Part shown: piece by piece, positions 43,444 to 55,940 of the stretch | How the letters are laid out: each line of letters starts with the position of its first letter | How positions within the stretch are numbered: the first letter of the stretch is position 1 | NCBI GenBank assembly: GCA_945643635.1 | Contig: CALZFC010000009.1 | Coordinates: forward strand, 7,630,501 to 7,694,500 | Length of the DNA: 64,000 nucleotides | Source of the DNA: Allodiplogaster sudhausi | Taxonomy: Eukaryota > Nematoda > Chromadorea > Rhabditida > Diplogasteridae | Reading direction: 5' to 3' | Made by a program: the position numbers and the translations under genes | The notes under the pieces: model-generated | What the model saw: the letters and a program-made list of their open reading frames with translations, nothing else | Told to the model about the DNA's origin: nothing | The model's database searches: none

Positions 43444-44744
43444 GCAGAAAGATAGAGATACAATTCAAGACACTGGTCAATCATTTCTTGGTCACGGTTC
43501 ACTTCATTCATTCATAATACTTTCTTTACATCACAATTCACAGTTTGCTTTCAAATATATCAATTATGTATTTCCTTTCTGACTCCTTTCAATCAATATA
43601 TGCATAGATCTCTCATGGTTCATAGGGCATCTCACGCCCTCCTTATCATGCAACCGACAGCTGACATTTAATATCAGCAGCTGTCTGGAAGAATGACAGG
43701 AAAGGACAGAGAGGGAACCATTACTGAATCTTTCTTAGAGAGAGATAGAGAGAGATAGAGATAGAGATAATAGAGAGAGAGAAAAAGAGATAGAGACAGA
43801 AAGAGAGAGAGAGACGAGGGATCATCATAAACAATTAGCGGTAATAAATAATTGAGAAATGACGGAGACAACATTTCAAACATTCGCTTCAAGAAAACAT
43901 TATTTCTTCACGAAATTAGAGCAATTGCATTCATTCTTCCATCCATCGTAGATTTATATTAATTCATTTTTAGTGAAGAAGTAGAAATGTACATACAAAG
44001 TTCACTTCACTATTTATCGGACTTCTTTCTGATATTGGCAGTTTCAATCTCTTCAGCAAAAAGAATCCAATTATACAATAGTCTTAATTCTTCCATGCGC
44101 CGTCGTACATTTACACTCATTCGTTAACGTGTACAAAAATATCATTCAATTCAAGCATTTCATTCATTGATTTCTGATCTAATATACTTCTAAAGAGGAT
44201 ATTCATTGATTCTCCATTCTGATATTGATTTCATTGATTCTCCATTCCATTCTGATATTCATTGATTCTCCATTCTGATATCTCCATTCTGATGTTGATT
44301 CATTCTCCATTCTGATATGATTCATTCATTCATTCAATTCATAAGGCCTCTCACGCCCTCCTCATCATGCAACCGACAGCTGACATTCAATATCAGCAGC
44401 TGTCTGGAAGAATGACGAGAAGGGACAAGGAGGCAGACAGACACAAGAAAGAAGCGGGGAGAAAAAGAGAGAGGAGGAGAGAAAGAGAGAGACAAAGGAC
44501 AAAAAGACTGAAGTGATAGAGGGAAGACACCAGGCGGGCTCATCAGGTGAGAACCTGGACAGAAAAAACCTGTTTCGCCCTTATCTCACGACAGGTTTGC
44601 ATTCATAAAAGTACTGATAGATATATCTTCATATGATACTGGGATTTTGATTCTTCTTTGGTAGTTCACTTCATAAAATTCGTGATTAGTAAAGAATGTG
44701 AGAGATGGGAAGGAGTATAGAGGCAGACAGAGATAGAGGCAAAC

Positions 44745-44840
<96 letters not shown>

Positions 44841-46627
44841 AGAGGCAGAGGGAGGAAGAGAGTAAGAGAAAGAGGACAAATAGACTGAAATGATAGAGTA
44901 AGACACCAGGCGGGCTCATCAGGTGAGAACCTGGACAAAAAGAACCTGTTTCGCCCTTATCTCACGAGAGGTTTTGAATTCACAAGTGTAGTGATAGATC
45001 TCTTCTTCAAATGATTGACAGTTCGCATATTGAAATTGAACACTGGCATTTGATTTTGGTCTTGATAAGAATAAGTGAAATGGGGATTAATCAGTGCTAT
45101 GCAGTGCTGTGCAGTGGCCATGCAAACTAATGCCACGGAAGTAAGAAAATGTTAAATTCGTGCAAAAATATTACGATGAAAACCCGTTAATAAAAGACAA
45201 TGTTAGAAAACATTAGTAAACAATGCCCACTTTATATTAATCCCCTCTTTATAAAAAAAAGGAAATGACGACCTCGCTTTCTCTAAAAACTCAATCCTGA
45301 AATGGAGCTCTAGGTTAAGTTGGGAGTGGGCAGACTGACAACCAAGATGTCGATAGTCCTCCTTTGACAACGAAGGCCACTCCGTCGGTGATGGCGATGG
45401 TCGAGGGGGGGGGGATGGTTGGTGGCTCTAATGCTATTCCCTCTCTCACTCGCTTTCCCTTTTTCACCTACTCAAGGGAATGAAGTACCTGTTGCACGCC
45501 AGGGCCGGTGTGGCCGTCGTCATCGCCGCCTTCACTGAACGGAAGTCTCATCACATTTCGTCTCAAGCTTCGCACCGTGCTTTCGAACTAAAAAAAGCAA
45601 AATATTCATTAGGTAACCAAAACTAAAATATACCTGTAAAAAGGAGAGGGCAAAAAAAAGGAAAATCAAAGGAAAACTTAAGGCCAGATACTTTAAAAGT
45701 AAGGCCAGATACTTTAATAACGGAGCAGAAGTAAGGCACATGTTACAGGGGAGACAAGAAGCAAGCGAAAGCGGAAGTGACGAAGCGCGCACCTCTGCTT
45801 GCCGCTACCCGCTGAGAAATGAAAAGACGCAGAGTCAAGAGGCGGCATATAGTGCGCAAAGCAAGAGAGTGTACGAGTCGGAGAGAGCAGAGAGGCGCGA
45901 TGAGACTCACCCTCGCCGCATGACACTCTCGCATTCCTTGGAATTATGCCAAATGCGCGGGAAAATGTCGAGAAAGCATACGTGTAGCCGAGATAGAAGG
46001 AGAGAGAAAGAAGTGCAACAAGGGTTAAGGTGAATCCAGGAAAATGAAGAAAGACAGAGACAGAGCGGATAAAGGTATTTGTATATTACGTCATATCATA
46101 AACGTCACATAACGTAACACGTTACACTGGTTTTCTTTATTTCTTTATTCTCATCATTTTCAAATAATAACGTGAAACAAGAAGACACGGGAAGAATCAT
46201 TGAGAGAGACACCGAGAGGCAGAAATTAGATTAAATCATAAAATTAGATTACTTCTCATCATAGAGAAAAATGGGAGAGGAGCACAATTAGAAATCTCTC
46301 CGAGATTGATTCTTAGAAAAAAAGGGGAATGATGCGGGAAATAGAGCGAGGCAGATTGGGAGGGACTTAGACGGCCTAACCGCAAAAAAACAGGAGAATT
46401 AAAGAAATTAAATGAAGTCATTAAATTAGATTTTAAATTAGATTATTTCTCATGATAGAGATGTCAACTTTTCGAGAAAAATGGGAGAGGAGCACAATTA
46501 GAAATCTCTCCGAGATTTATGCTTAGAAAAAAGTGGAGAAATGCGGGAAGAGAGAGACACGAATAGGCAGAGTGGAAGGGACTTAGAGGGCCGAACAGGA
46601 AATGACAGGAGTATTAGCAAGTCATTC
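43180..46627. other. Intergenic DNA with microsatellites and a local duplication
   Basis: I see no supported gene. The stretch holds (GA)n at about 43396-43440, GA-rich runs at 43735-43815, and CATTCTGATAT repeats at 44210-44320. A (TA)n run at 44747-44802 is followed by (GA)n to 44837. A duplicated block (CACCAGGCGGGCTCATCAGG onward) occurs at 44530 and 44906. CAGCTGACATTxAATATCAGC recurs at 43660 and 44388. Frames on both strands here are microsatellite artefacts. Confidence 0.55.
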
Positions 46628-47984
46628 CTTCATCACATAATCCGTCTGGAATTTGAAAATGGCGAGCAATCGCACAATCGATAGCTCTTGATTGGGATTC
46701 TTGACTGCTTCCTGCTTCCAAAACTCCAGAAAATCCTCAGATGTAAAGACGTCAAAGTCGTCATCGCCGAGTCCTCCAAGCACGATGGGCGAAGCTTCTT
46801 AAATAGAGAAGATATGCACAATATTATATGCGTTTAAACTTTACCTTTGATGTCCTTGATCTTGATCTTGACAAGATAGAACCCTTGTGGCGAAGATGAA
46901 GAAGGACCAGTGACGTTCCTCTTCACCTCCTCCTTCGCGTCTTCGACAACCTTCTCTCCTAAATGTTCAAAAATAATGAAATATAGAGTGAATACAATCA
47001 GGGAATCCGATCTAGTAAAGAATCGTTTTCTTTAATACCTGCATTAGAAGGTGCGGGCTCTTCTTCCGTCTTTTTTTTCTTCTCGTTATCAACTGCTTAA
47101 ACCGATCTCTTTGTTCGATTTGGGTGTACACAACAAACATTCCAAATATTTCCCGTCGTGGCGGCATCTTCTGAAGGTCTCTTCAGTGTATTGTGAAGAG
47201 ACGCCTTCATCGAGTCACGCTCAGTGGTCTTGGCATTCGCCTCGGTATTTCCCACGAGTCCGTGATGCTTCACAAAAGCACGCATTTCAAGCGGCAACTC
47301 TCCCACAAACACTGAATGAATACTTCTTCATATAAGGAAAGATGAGAATTAAAAAATTAAAAAAAAACAAATTCAGGCGTCCTCCTGAGTTTCGTCTCGT
47401 ATTTGTTGACTGCATACTTCGAGTGCTTCCCATCCCAATTCTTGTGCTCGTAAAGGACACCATCCGGGGAAGAGTAAATCGGCCATGCGAATGACTCGAT
47501 GCCGATTTGTCTACCGAACCTTAGAAATCCGATAGGAAATCGTTAACAGACAGATTTCGTAACCGAGATGTTCAAGAAAACTTACTTTTCAATTATCTTC
47601 CTTCCACGCTCTCGCAGAGCCATATTCAAGAAACGAAGTCGGAAGATCTCCATGAAAAAACGTGTATCCTCGACGTAGACGTTCGGAATGGCCAAGTCAG
47701 TAGGGAATTCCTTCAGCATATTGACGAACAGCTCGCTGATCTTTGTTCTCGCTGCGACCTGCGAGGGCTTCTCTCCTGAAATCATTGATTTTCGAGGACT
47801 ACTATTACAGAAATAACATATATATCATATAATGTATGTTGAGAAAACATAATAAACCTGATTTGAACTTTATGTAGATTTCGTTCACGCTTTCACGCAA
47901 AAGATCAGCTCGAATCTCGTGCGGGTGGGGCCCGCTATATCCGGATCTTGTAGAAGCACTCGACTTCGCTGGGGCATCCGCCAT
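46628..47984 (-). CDS. Spliced hypothetical gene (about six exons)
   Basis: The start is ATG at 47984 (MADAPAKSSASTRSGYSG). Exon 1 is 47858-47984, exon 2 is 47586-47775 and exon 3 is about 47369-47519; the first two junctions restore split Gly and Lys codons. Further exons are about 47098-47313, 47041-47097, 46845-46959 and 46628-46798, ending FKFQTDYVMKE. Phase at the exon 3-4 junction does not fit with the donor I chose, so that part is uncertain. The protein has a helical segment (VAARTKISELFVNMLKEF, FRLRFLNMALRERG), then FGRQIGIESFAWPIYSSPDGV, then an acidic C-terminus (GGLGDDDFDVFTSEDFLEFW). I do not recognise the family. Confidence 0.5.
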
Positions 47985-47999
47985 AATCAATCGACTCTG

Positions 48000-48370
48000 A
48001 ATTATCAATGAATCAATGAATTCTGAATAAAATAAAAGAAGAAGAAAACGAAATTGGGCAATTCGCGCTTAAAGTATAAAAGTACCGTAACTTGTCTTCC
48101 CTTCGAATCCTTTTGATTTCAAACATGAATTTTCAAAAAGCAGACCACTGTGATTATGAACGCATAATATGTTTATTTAACTTTTAATTTTATTTCTTTA
48201 TTATTTTACATGCATTTCCCTTTTTCTATTGGTATGGCACTTTAATGATAACCCATCCTAACCTATGTATACTCATATTGAAGCTCTAGTGAAACTCTGC
48301 ATGATTCTAAAACTCTCATCCCTCTAACTTCCCTATTCATAAAGATATGAATTTTAGAAGGATCGCTCCT
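48000..48370. other. Upstream region of the 47-kb gene
   Basis: AT-rich DNA between the start codon at 47984 and the first repeat unit. It probably holds the promoter of the minus-strand gene. No specific motif is recognised. Confidence 0.3.
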
Positions 48371-49942
48371 AACAAAAAATTTTGACCCTTCAATCGATAA
48401 TATCTACAACTTCTAGTGTCCAAAAGTTGATAATTCTACTATTAAAAGATGCGCCGTATCAAAAACTCTACAATCGGAGTCAGTTAGATCAAAAAGCGAA
48501 TTTGTAGATTTCGAGAAAAAGTCTAACTACATGCCGAAAAACGGCAAAAAAATGGGGTCAAAACGCGCCGCGCTCCCACTGATCTACCAAAACTCGAAAT
48601 GATCTCAACTCCAGGAATCATATTCATTTTTCGACGATCTATCTAACAGTATTTTTTTCATCGCCATATCTCTACCCGAAAAAAAGAAGTTGGCTCTAAG
48701 GGTTAAAATTTGGCTCTAAAGGGTCAAAAGTCTGTTCTAGCGGCGCTACTGGACTATCTGGGCCTTTGAATTTCAGCCCATTAGAAAGCTTAGACTCTTT
48801 AGTCTATGTTATCACTGTTATAATTTCATCAGGAGTCATATAAAAGCGCGCAAAAGAGTTTGCGCGCGCGCGGATTCGAACCTGCGACCCATGACTTTCG
48901 ATGTGCAGAGAAAATAGCCCAAAAAGCCACAAAATAATTCATATCTCGAATATGCCTGAATCAAATCCCACGATCTACCTATCATTCGGTAGCTAATTTT
49001 AGGCTCTACAATAAAAAAGATATGCGCCAAAACGTGTCAGTGATAGCTAAGGCCGAAATAGTGGCCTGAACATTCTGACCCCAAAACTAGATCAAAAACT
49101 TCAAAATATGAAAACATTTTGTATGATAAAGTTGTTCTCCTTCTCGAGAGCTACAGAATGGTATATAATATGTGGCAAAACCTTTAACTACCGCGAAGAA
49201 ACAGAGGCTCAAAGTGCGTTCCAAAAATTTTCAACTTCACGGCCCTTTCAGAGCACTTTAATGAAAAGCCAGACAAACTCAAGTATACTCATATTGAAGC
49301 TCTCGTGAAACTCTGCATGATTCTGAGACTCTCATCCCTCTACCTTCCCTATTCATAAAGATATGAATTTTAGAATGTTCGCTCCTAACAAAAAAATTTG
49401 ACCCTTCAATCGATAATATCTAATACACCTAGTGACCAATAGTCGATAAGTCTACTATTAAAAGAAAGCCCGTCAAAAACTCTACAATCGGAGTCAGTTA
49501 GATCAAAAGCGCAATTTGTAGATTTCGAGAAAATGAGATGAATGAGCCTAAAAAAGTACCCCAAAAACGTATGGTTTGCGCGCCGGCCTCGTACTGATCT
49601 ACCAAAACTCGGAATGATCTCAACTCCAGGAATCATATTCATTTTTGAACGATCTATCTACCAGTATTTTTTTCATCCCCATATCTCAACCAGAAAAAAA
49701 GATACAACCTCTCAAAGTCGGCAAAGTGCCAAAATCGAAGTCACCTCCGACCAAAGTTTGCGCGCCCGCGCCGGCGCCGGCGCAAACCCTAATTTTTTGA
49801 AACCAACATATTCTTGTAGCCCAGACACTATTCCACAATCCGCAAAAAACCGCTCCCCGATATCTCACCCCCACCGCCCACAGCACCTCTCCGCGCTATA
49901 CCCGTAAATAAATTACAGTCGACTTTTAGATAACTCTAGACT

Positions 49943-49978
49943 AGCGTGACTTTGTCACGCTATGGGCCTTTGGCCTGG
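49943..49978 (+). repeat. Hairpin cluster, truncated copy
   Basis: AGCGTGACTTTGTCACGCT is followed by ATGGGCCTTTGGCCTGG. The third hairpin is missing. Confidence 0.65.
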
Positions 49979-51296
49979 GGGTTAGTTCGGGTTGTTGTTA
50001 TTTCGCTCTAAGGGTTGTTAGTTGGGGTCTGAGGGTTGTTAGTTGGGGTCTGAGGGTTGTTAGCTGGCTCTAAAGGGGGAAAAGTCTGCTCTAGCGGTGA
50101 TTACGGGACGATCTGGGGCTTTTAAATTCAGCCTATAAGAAAGCTTGGAGTCTTCTATCCATTCTAACATACTTTTTATTTAATGAGAAGTCATATTAAA
50201 ACTCGCAAAAGAGTTTGCACGCGCGCGGGTTCGAACCTAGGTCGGTAGAATAAGGTGGGTGCCCTGAAAATGTACCAAAAAGCCACAAAATAATTTTTTT
50301 CTCGAATATGCCTGAACCGATTTCCACGATTGGCACACCATTCGATAGCTAATTTTAGGCTCTACAATAAAAAAAATATGCGCCAAAAAGTGTCAGTGAT
50401 AGCTAAGGCCGAAATAGTGGCCTGAACATTCTGACCCCAAAAGTAGATCAAAAATGACAAAATATGAAAACGTTTTGTATGAGAAAGTTGTTCGCCTGCA
50501 AGTTAGCTACAGATTAGTATATAACATGTCGCAAAAGCTTTCACCACCGAGAAAAAACGGAGGCTCAAAGTGGCTTCCAAAAATTTTCCACTTCAGAGCA
50601 CCCTCAGGGCACTTTATTGATCACCTATCGGAATGCAAGTATAATCATATTGAAGCTGACTCCACGCCCTTCAATATTCTGCAAGTCCCATCGCTCTACG
50701 ATCCCTACAATTAAATACGTGAATTTTTGAAAATTGCTCCTAACAAAAAAAGTTGGAACTTCAATCGATAATATCTACAATGCACAGTACCCAAAAGTTG
50801 ATAAGAATAGCATTAAAAGATGCGCCGTCAAAAACTCTACAATCTGAGTCAGACAATCAAAAAGCGGAATTTGTAGATTCTGAGAAAAGGAGATGAATGA
50901 GCCTAAAAAAGTACCCCAAAACAGGGTCAAAACGCGCTGGCCTCCCACTGATCTACCAAAGCTCCAATCGATCTCAACTCCAGGAATCTTATTCATTTTT
51001 GGACGGGCTATCTCCCAGTATTTTTGTCATCCCCATATCTTTATCCAAAAAAGAGATATTCCTCCTCAAAGTCGCCAAAGAGCCCAAATCGCAGTCGCCT
51101 CGGACCAAAGTTTGGACGCCCGCGCCGGCGCCAATACCGACCCCAATTTTTTGAAACCCACACATTCTTGTAGTCCGGAAACTTTTACATGTTCCCCAAA
51201 AAACCGCTTCCCCATATCTCACCCCCACCGCCCACAGCACCTCTCCGCGCTATACCGGTCAATAAATAACAATCGACTTGTATATAATAAGAGACT

Positions 51297-51374
51297 AGCG
51301 TGACTTTGTCACGCTACGGGCCTTTGGCCCGGTCAATGGCCACCGGGGCTATCGCCCCGGAGGCCATTTCCCGA
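51297..51374 (+). repeat. Triple-hairpin cluster, complete copy
   Basis: GCGTGACTTTGTCACGC, CGGGCCTTTGGCCCG, and a long hairpin with ATGGCC...CCGGGGCTATCGCCCCGG...GGCCAT, ending TTCCCGA. The arrangement is the same as at 28471, with paired base changes in stems 1 and 3. Confidence 0.75.
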
Positions 51375-52654
51375 TAAAAAGATAGTAAGTTGGGTCGTTA
51401 GTTGGCTCTAAGGGTTAAAATTTGGCTCTAAAGGGTCAAAAGTCTATTCTAGCGGCGCTACTGGACTATCTGGGCCTTTGAATTTAAGCTCATTATAAAG
51501 CTTGGAGTCTTTACTATACGATATCACTCTTTTAACAGACTCAGGAGTCATACAAAAGCGCGCAAAAGAGTTTGCGCGCGCGCGGATTCGAACCTGTGAC
51601 CCATGACTTACGACGTGCACTGAAAATGTACCAAAAAGCCACAAAATAATTCATATCTCGAATATGCCTGGATCAAATCCCATGATCTACCTATCATTCG
51701 ATAGCTAATTTTAGGCTCTACAATAAAAAAAATATGCGCCAAAAAGTGTCAGTGATAGCTAAGGCCGAAATAGTGGCCTGAACATTCTGATCCCAAAAGT
51801 AGATCAAAAACGACAAAATATGAAAACGTTTTGTATAAGAAAGTTGTTCTCCTTCTCGAGAGCTACAGATAGATATATAACATGTGGCAACTCCTTTAAC
51901 TACCGCGAAGAAACGGAGGCCCAAAATGCGATCCAAAAATTTGCCACTTCACGGCCCTGGCAGGGCACTTTAGTGATAGCAAAGCCTAACCTATGTAAAC
52001 TCATATTGAAGCTCTCGTGAAAATCTGCATGATTCTGAAACTCTCATCCCTCTGCCTTCCATATTCATAACGATATGAATTTTAGAAGGGTCGCTCCTAA
52101 CAAAAAATTGTGACCTTTCAATCGATGATATCTCATACGCCAAGTGTCCAAAAGTCGATAAGTCTACTACTAAAAGAAAGCCCGTCAAAAACTCTACAAT
52201 CGGTGTCAGTTAGATCAAAAGCGGAATGGAGGGATCTAGGAGAGAATGAGAAGAATGAGCCTAAAAAAGTACCAAAAAAACGTATGGTTTGCGCGCCGGC
52301 CTCGTACTGATCTACAAGTAGCTCAACAAATCTCATCTCAAGGAATCATATTCATTTTTGAACGATCTATCTCACAGTATTTTTTTCATCGCCATATCTC
52401 TACCCGAAAAAAAGATACAACCCCTCAAAGTCGCCAAAGTGCACAAATCGAAGTCGCCGCGGACCAAAGTTTGGCCGCCGGCGCCGGCGCCAATATCGAA
52501 CCCAATTTTTTGAAACTGATATATTCTTGTAGTCCGGAAACTTTTACATGTTCCGCAAAAAACCGCTCCCCGATATCTCAACCCCCGCGCCCGCTACACC
52601 TCTCCGCGCTATACCAGCCGATAAATAACAGTCGACTTTTAGATAACTCAGGAC

Positions 52655-52711
52655 TAGCGTGACTTCGTCACGCTACGGGCCTTTGGCCCGGTCAATGGCC
52701 ACCGGGGCTAT
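52655..52711 (+). repeat. Hairpin cluster cut by the 106-bp satellite
   Basis: The cluster runs to CACCGGGGCTA and then passes into TGACCCAACGGACCC of the satellite, losing the right arm of hairpin 3. This marks a recombination or insertion junction. Confidence 0.65.
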
Positions 52712-53310
52712 GACCCAACGGACCCAAAGTGACCTTCTTGACCGGGATACTGTAGATTTAGAAAAAAATACACGAAAAGAAAGTTGCTGGCAAAGTTTGG
52801 AGGCGTTTGGAGCACGTTGACCCAACGGACCCAAAGTGACTTTCTTGACCGGGATACTGTAGATTTAGAAAAATTACACGAAAAGAAAGTTGCTGGCAAA
52901 GTTTGACGGCATTTGGAGCATGTTGACCCAGCTGACCTCAGATGACCCAATTGAACGGGATACTGTAGGTTTTTATGTAAACTAAAACGAGCAAAACATG
53001 TTGGCAAAACATTGACCACATGTGGGTTGGAACCCTGAAGTGTCCCCGCTCGACGTTGCCTAACTCGTCAGATCGGAAGTGATGGCTACTTCACTTGATG
53101 GAGGGGCACAGCCTCGGTGACTGTTTACGTTCTCGCGACTCACAGGCTCGATGACCTGTCTTTTTTTCTTTGCGTACACTATTTCGCGACTGTCTTTTTC
53201 TATGGCCAAGCCACGTGTAACGTTATGTCGTCTGTTTTGCTTGTGTACGCGAGAGAGCTGTACTATCTCGACTGGACATTTATAGTCGACAATTTGACTA
53301 TATGGGGGAA
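52712..53310 (+). repeat. Second copy of the 9.2-9.8 kb satellite block
   Basis: 106-bp units (TACTGTAGATTTAGAAAAA) are followed by the AACATTGACCACATGTGGGTTGG module and the pyrimidine-rich tail ending GACTATATGGGGGAA. The order matches about 9228-9822, with only scattered differences by eye. One internal 106-bp unit is absent. Confidence 0.75.
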
Positions 53311-53381
53311 TGTAATTTCATTATGAGTATGTTATTTTAATTGCTGTTTACAGTTAAGTCAATGCTTTATTATTTTTATAT

Positions 53382-53974
53382 ATGCCACCACGTGAGTGAC
53401 AAAAGACGAAGGAGTCCGCCGCGACCATCTACGTTGGTGGATTGAACGAGAAAGTGTCGGATGGAGTTCTCTTGGAGCTCTTTGTCCAAGCCGGCCCGTT
53501 GTCTCGGTCAACATGCCGAAGGACAGAGTAACTGGATCTCACCTAGAATGGAGAACAACTGGGAATGAGAACCACTTCATACATTCACTGCGAATGTTTC
53601 ATTAACTGTCATCATCATCCTTTTCATATTATGTTTTGCAGCAATTAGCCGATAACCCTGTTTTTCAGTTTCGCCTTTATCAACTTTGCGTCACTCGAAG
53701 CATCGGATATGGCTTGCGATGAAGGGGCAATACTTGTGCAATCGGTCAGATTCTTATGCACTTTCTTGTTATCTCCTCAGTTTTTGTCTAACAAATCGGG
53801 AGAATCTGTTATCTTTCCGCACGTTTTCTTAAAATGTTGAATGCCATAACTTGCAGAGCAATCACCGTGTCTTACGCATTCAAGAAGGATGCGCACGGCG
53901 AGAGACATGGAACGGCGGCAGAGAGGATGCTGGCCGCGCAGAATCCACTCGTGCAGGCAGAACGACCGCACCAG
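53382..53974 (+). pseudogene. sap-49: SF3B4 (SAP49) splicing factor relic
   Basis: The first piece (53427 on) encodes IYVGGLNEKVSDGVLLELFVQAGP and, after a 1-base loss, VVSVNMPKDRVTGSH, the start of RRM1 of U2 snRNP protein SF3B4. Its upstream frame has ATG at 53382 but TGA at 53397. The second piece (53672-53732) encodes FAFINFASLEASDMA and, after a small deletion, AMKGQYLCNR of RRM2. The third (53861-53974) follows a TTGCAG acceptor and encodes [10 protein letters not shown], then [21 protein letters not shown]1's second half and RRM2's first half are missing. Introns remain at matching phase, so this is a broken genomic duplicate, not a retrocopy. Confidence 0.8.
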
Positions 53975-55083
53975 GTCAGAGGATACACAGTTATTTCTTT
54001 TCTCAAAAGTCCTTCTTACTCACCAACTCAGTCATGTTCTTCTTTATTAGAATTATTCCTTTTTCGGCGCATTTTACGTCTGTAGGGGCCATTTTTACGG
54101 GATACTGTAATACTGTAAAGTGGGAATGATCCTTACTACTTTGAATACGGTGGATTTTCATATGTAATAAAAAAATTCTTCTTCAGATGGTCTGACGCTT
54201 TATCCTGCCGCGGCTCTCACTTCAGCGCCAAGGGATTCGACATCTGTTACGCTATTCCTTACCGTATTCCCTTCGGTACCGTCTTGGCCAGCTGGAATGC
54301 ATACTCGAAGCTTGATTCTTCCATTATTCCATATTTCTACTGGAAATTCCTGTTTTGTTGTGGAATGGATGTGATCTGTGTTTGCTCTTTTTTCTTTTGG
54401 TATACGTTAAGCTTGCGGTTTCGGAAGCACGTTGAAAGTGAAAGAGCCAGCAGCTCACAGTCTGTTGTTCCTTGTCACAGTTATTAGTTTTTGTGCTACA
54501 AAACGACTTTATTATAGGATATTCCTTGTAACTTGGTTGGCAGTGATGGCGTGGACAATGTTTATCTTGCTACTAAACAAATACCTCATTTTAGTCTGTA
54601 TTATAAGAGATGCTGTTGAATTACGATGCCGGTGATCTGTCCTTGTGTTGCTGTTTCTCCTTTCTCTTGGGAAGCTTGAATAGCTAGCTCGATATTCATT
54701 TTGCGCAGATTTTTTTCTTTTGTGCTTTGTTTTTCTTCCTCTTTTCTTCTTTTCGCTTTATTAATATCCATCTACACTCTTGTTTAGACCCATCCCTTAG
54801 CTTTTCATTCACAGTTAGATTCTTGTTATAAATAGCTGTTTTTGCTGTAGGTGAGTTTCCAAGAAGAAAATGATGGATATAAAGTGTGCTGCGGCAAAAT
54901 GTAGTTGTAGTCCGCATCGTAATGGTCCCAAATGGGAGCGACAGTAGAATGGAGATGAAGCAGGAATGGTGCAAGGATGACTCAAAACAGCAGCAAAAAA
55001 TATACGAAAGGAAAAGATATCATCTTTCAGCTGAGATTACCCTCAGGATAATGACCGGCGAAACAAAGGGGTAATGGTTTTAC
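53975..55083. other. Unassigned stretch after the SF3B4 relic
   Basis: A possible exon starts after TTCTTCAG at about 54185 and stays open to 54487 (frame with SAKGFDICYAIPYRIPFG), but no partner exon or family is recognised. The rest is AT-rich. Confidence 0.3.
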
Positions 55084-55141
55084 CCTCATGGGTAACAACC
55101 TCAGGATTACCCCTCAAAAAGCGACACTTTACTACGGCGGC
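55084..55141 (-). repeat. 58-bp element, inverse of 4462-4519
   Basis: The reverse complement matches GCCGCCGTAGTAAAG to TTACCCATGAGG at 4.46 kb with about two changes. It is preceded by other GGTAA/TTACC inverted motifs (55060-55090). Confidence 0.6.
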
Positions 55142-55892
55142 AGAGTACAGGCAATGACTTTTTTTTATCTGAAATTTAAAACACGTCGTTTAAAAAAACT
55201 TTTATCTGGTGTTGTCTAACACAAGAGAGAGACAATCGCCATTGCACGCTGGACCTGGTTTGTACGAGCACCAAAGCGTTGCTCGCTGCCGAAAGGACAA
55301 CGCATTGGCCTAGTACAAACTATGTCGAGGCGTGGACGACAAGGTACAAATGGGCAAAGGGCATCTTGCAATCTACCTCCCGAAACTGGCTAATCAACTG
55401 AATATAAAAAAAGAACAGAAAAGTTTGGACTAAGAAGAGTGAGATGAGTGTAGAAAAGGAGTGGCAGTATTCGTCACCAGACTCGGCATGTCAGGCGATG
55501 TCGAAACAAGAGCGGTCAGAATGAAGCTCTTCTCTCGACTCTTGTCTTCCTTCACTGTGATCTTATCTGACCAAGAGGGAGGAGAAGGCAGTGGGAGGAG
55601 TGGCCAGTCAGGAGGGATAACCATACGTCATCTGGAGCGTTCTTCTTCATTCCGAGCCTGTCCACTTCTTAGCCGACTATCTCTCGCCCAGTATTTCCGC
55701 TTTTCACTGTTATTCCTCTCCACATCTTTGGCTATGTCTCCTTTCTCGTCTGGGTCTCACTAGATCCCCTTCTTCACTGTCCTGCCCTATAACCCAAGAG
55801 AAGCGATGACGATGCGTACATTCTTGCGAAACTACAAGAAAAAAAGAGATCAGATACACTCGTCGGCAGGCACTTGCTAGTGGCTCCCTCTC

Positions 55893-55940
<48 letters not shown>

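Larger units (their letters stand above)
48371..52711 (+). repeat. Three tandem 1.36-kb repeat units
   Basis: The anchor GGCTCTAAAGGG before the AGTCT...TCTAGCGGyG block lies at about 48713, 50065 and 51424, giving spacings of 1352 and 1359 bp. Each unit has a GCGCGC run beside a reverse-complement tRNA B-box-like sequence (GGATTCGAACCTG at about 48872 and 51583, GGGTTCGAACCTA at 50228). AATCGATAATATCTAC and CTACAATCGGAGTCAG follow, and a hairpin cluster closes the unit. Short frames across it are not conserved between units, so no gene is called. Confidence 0.7.

Noticed and set aside
44585..44940. Minus frames with Tyr-Ile and Ser-Leu runs
   Set aside because: They are translations of the (TA)n and (GA)n microsatellites.
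48860..48900. tRNA gene suggested by GGATTCGAACCTGCGACC
   Set aside because: Only the T-loop matches. The T-stem does not pair, and no acceptor or D-arm is present.
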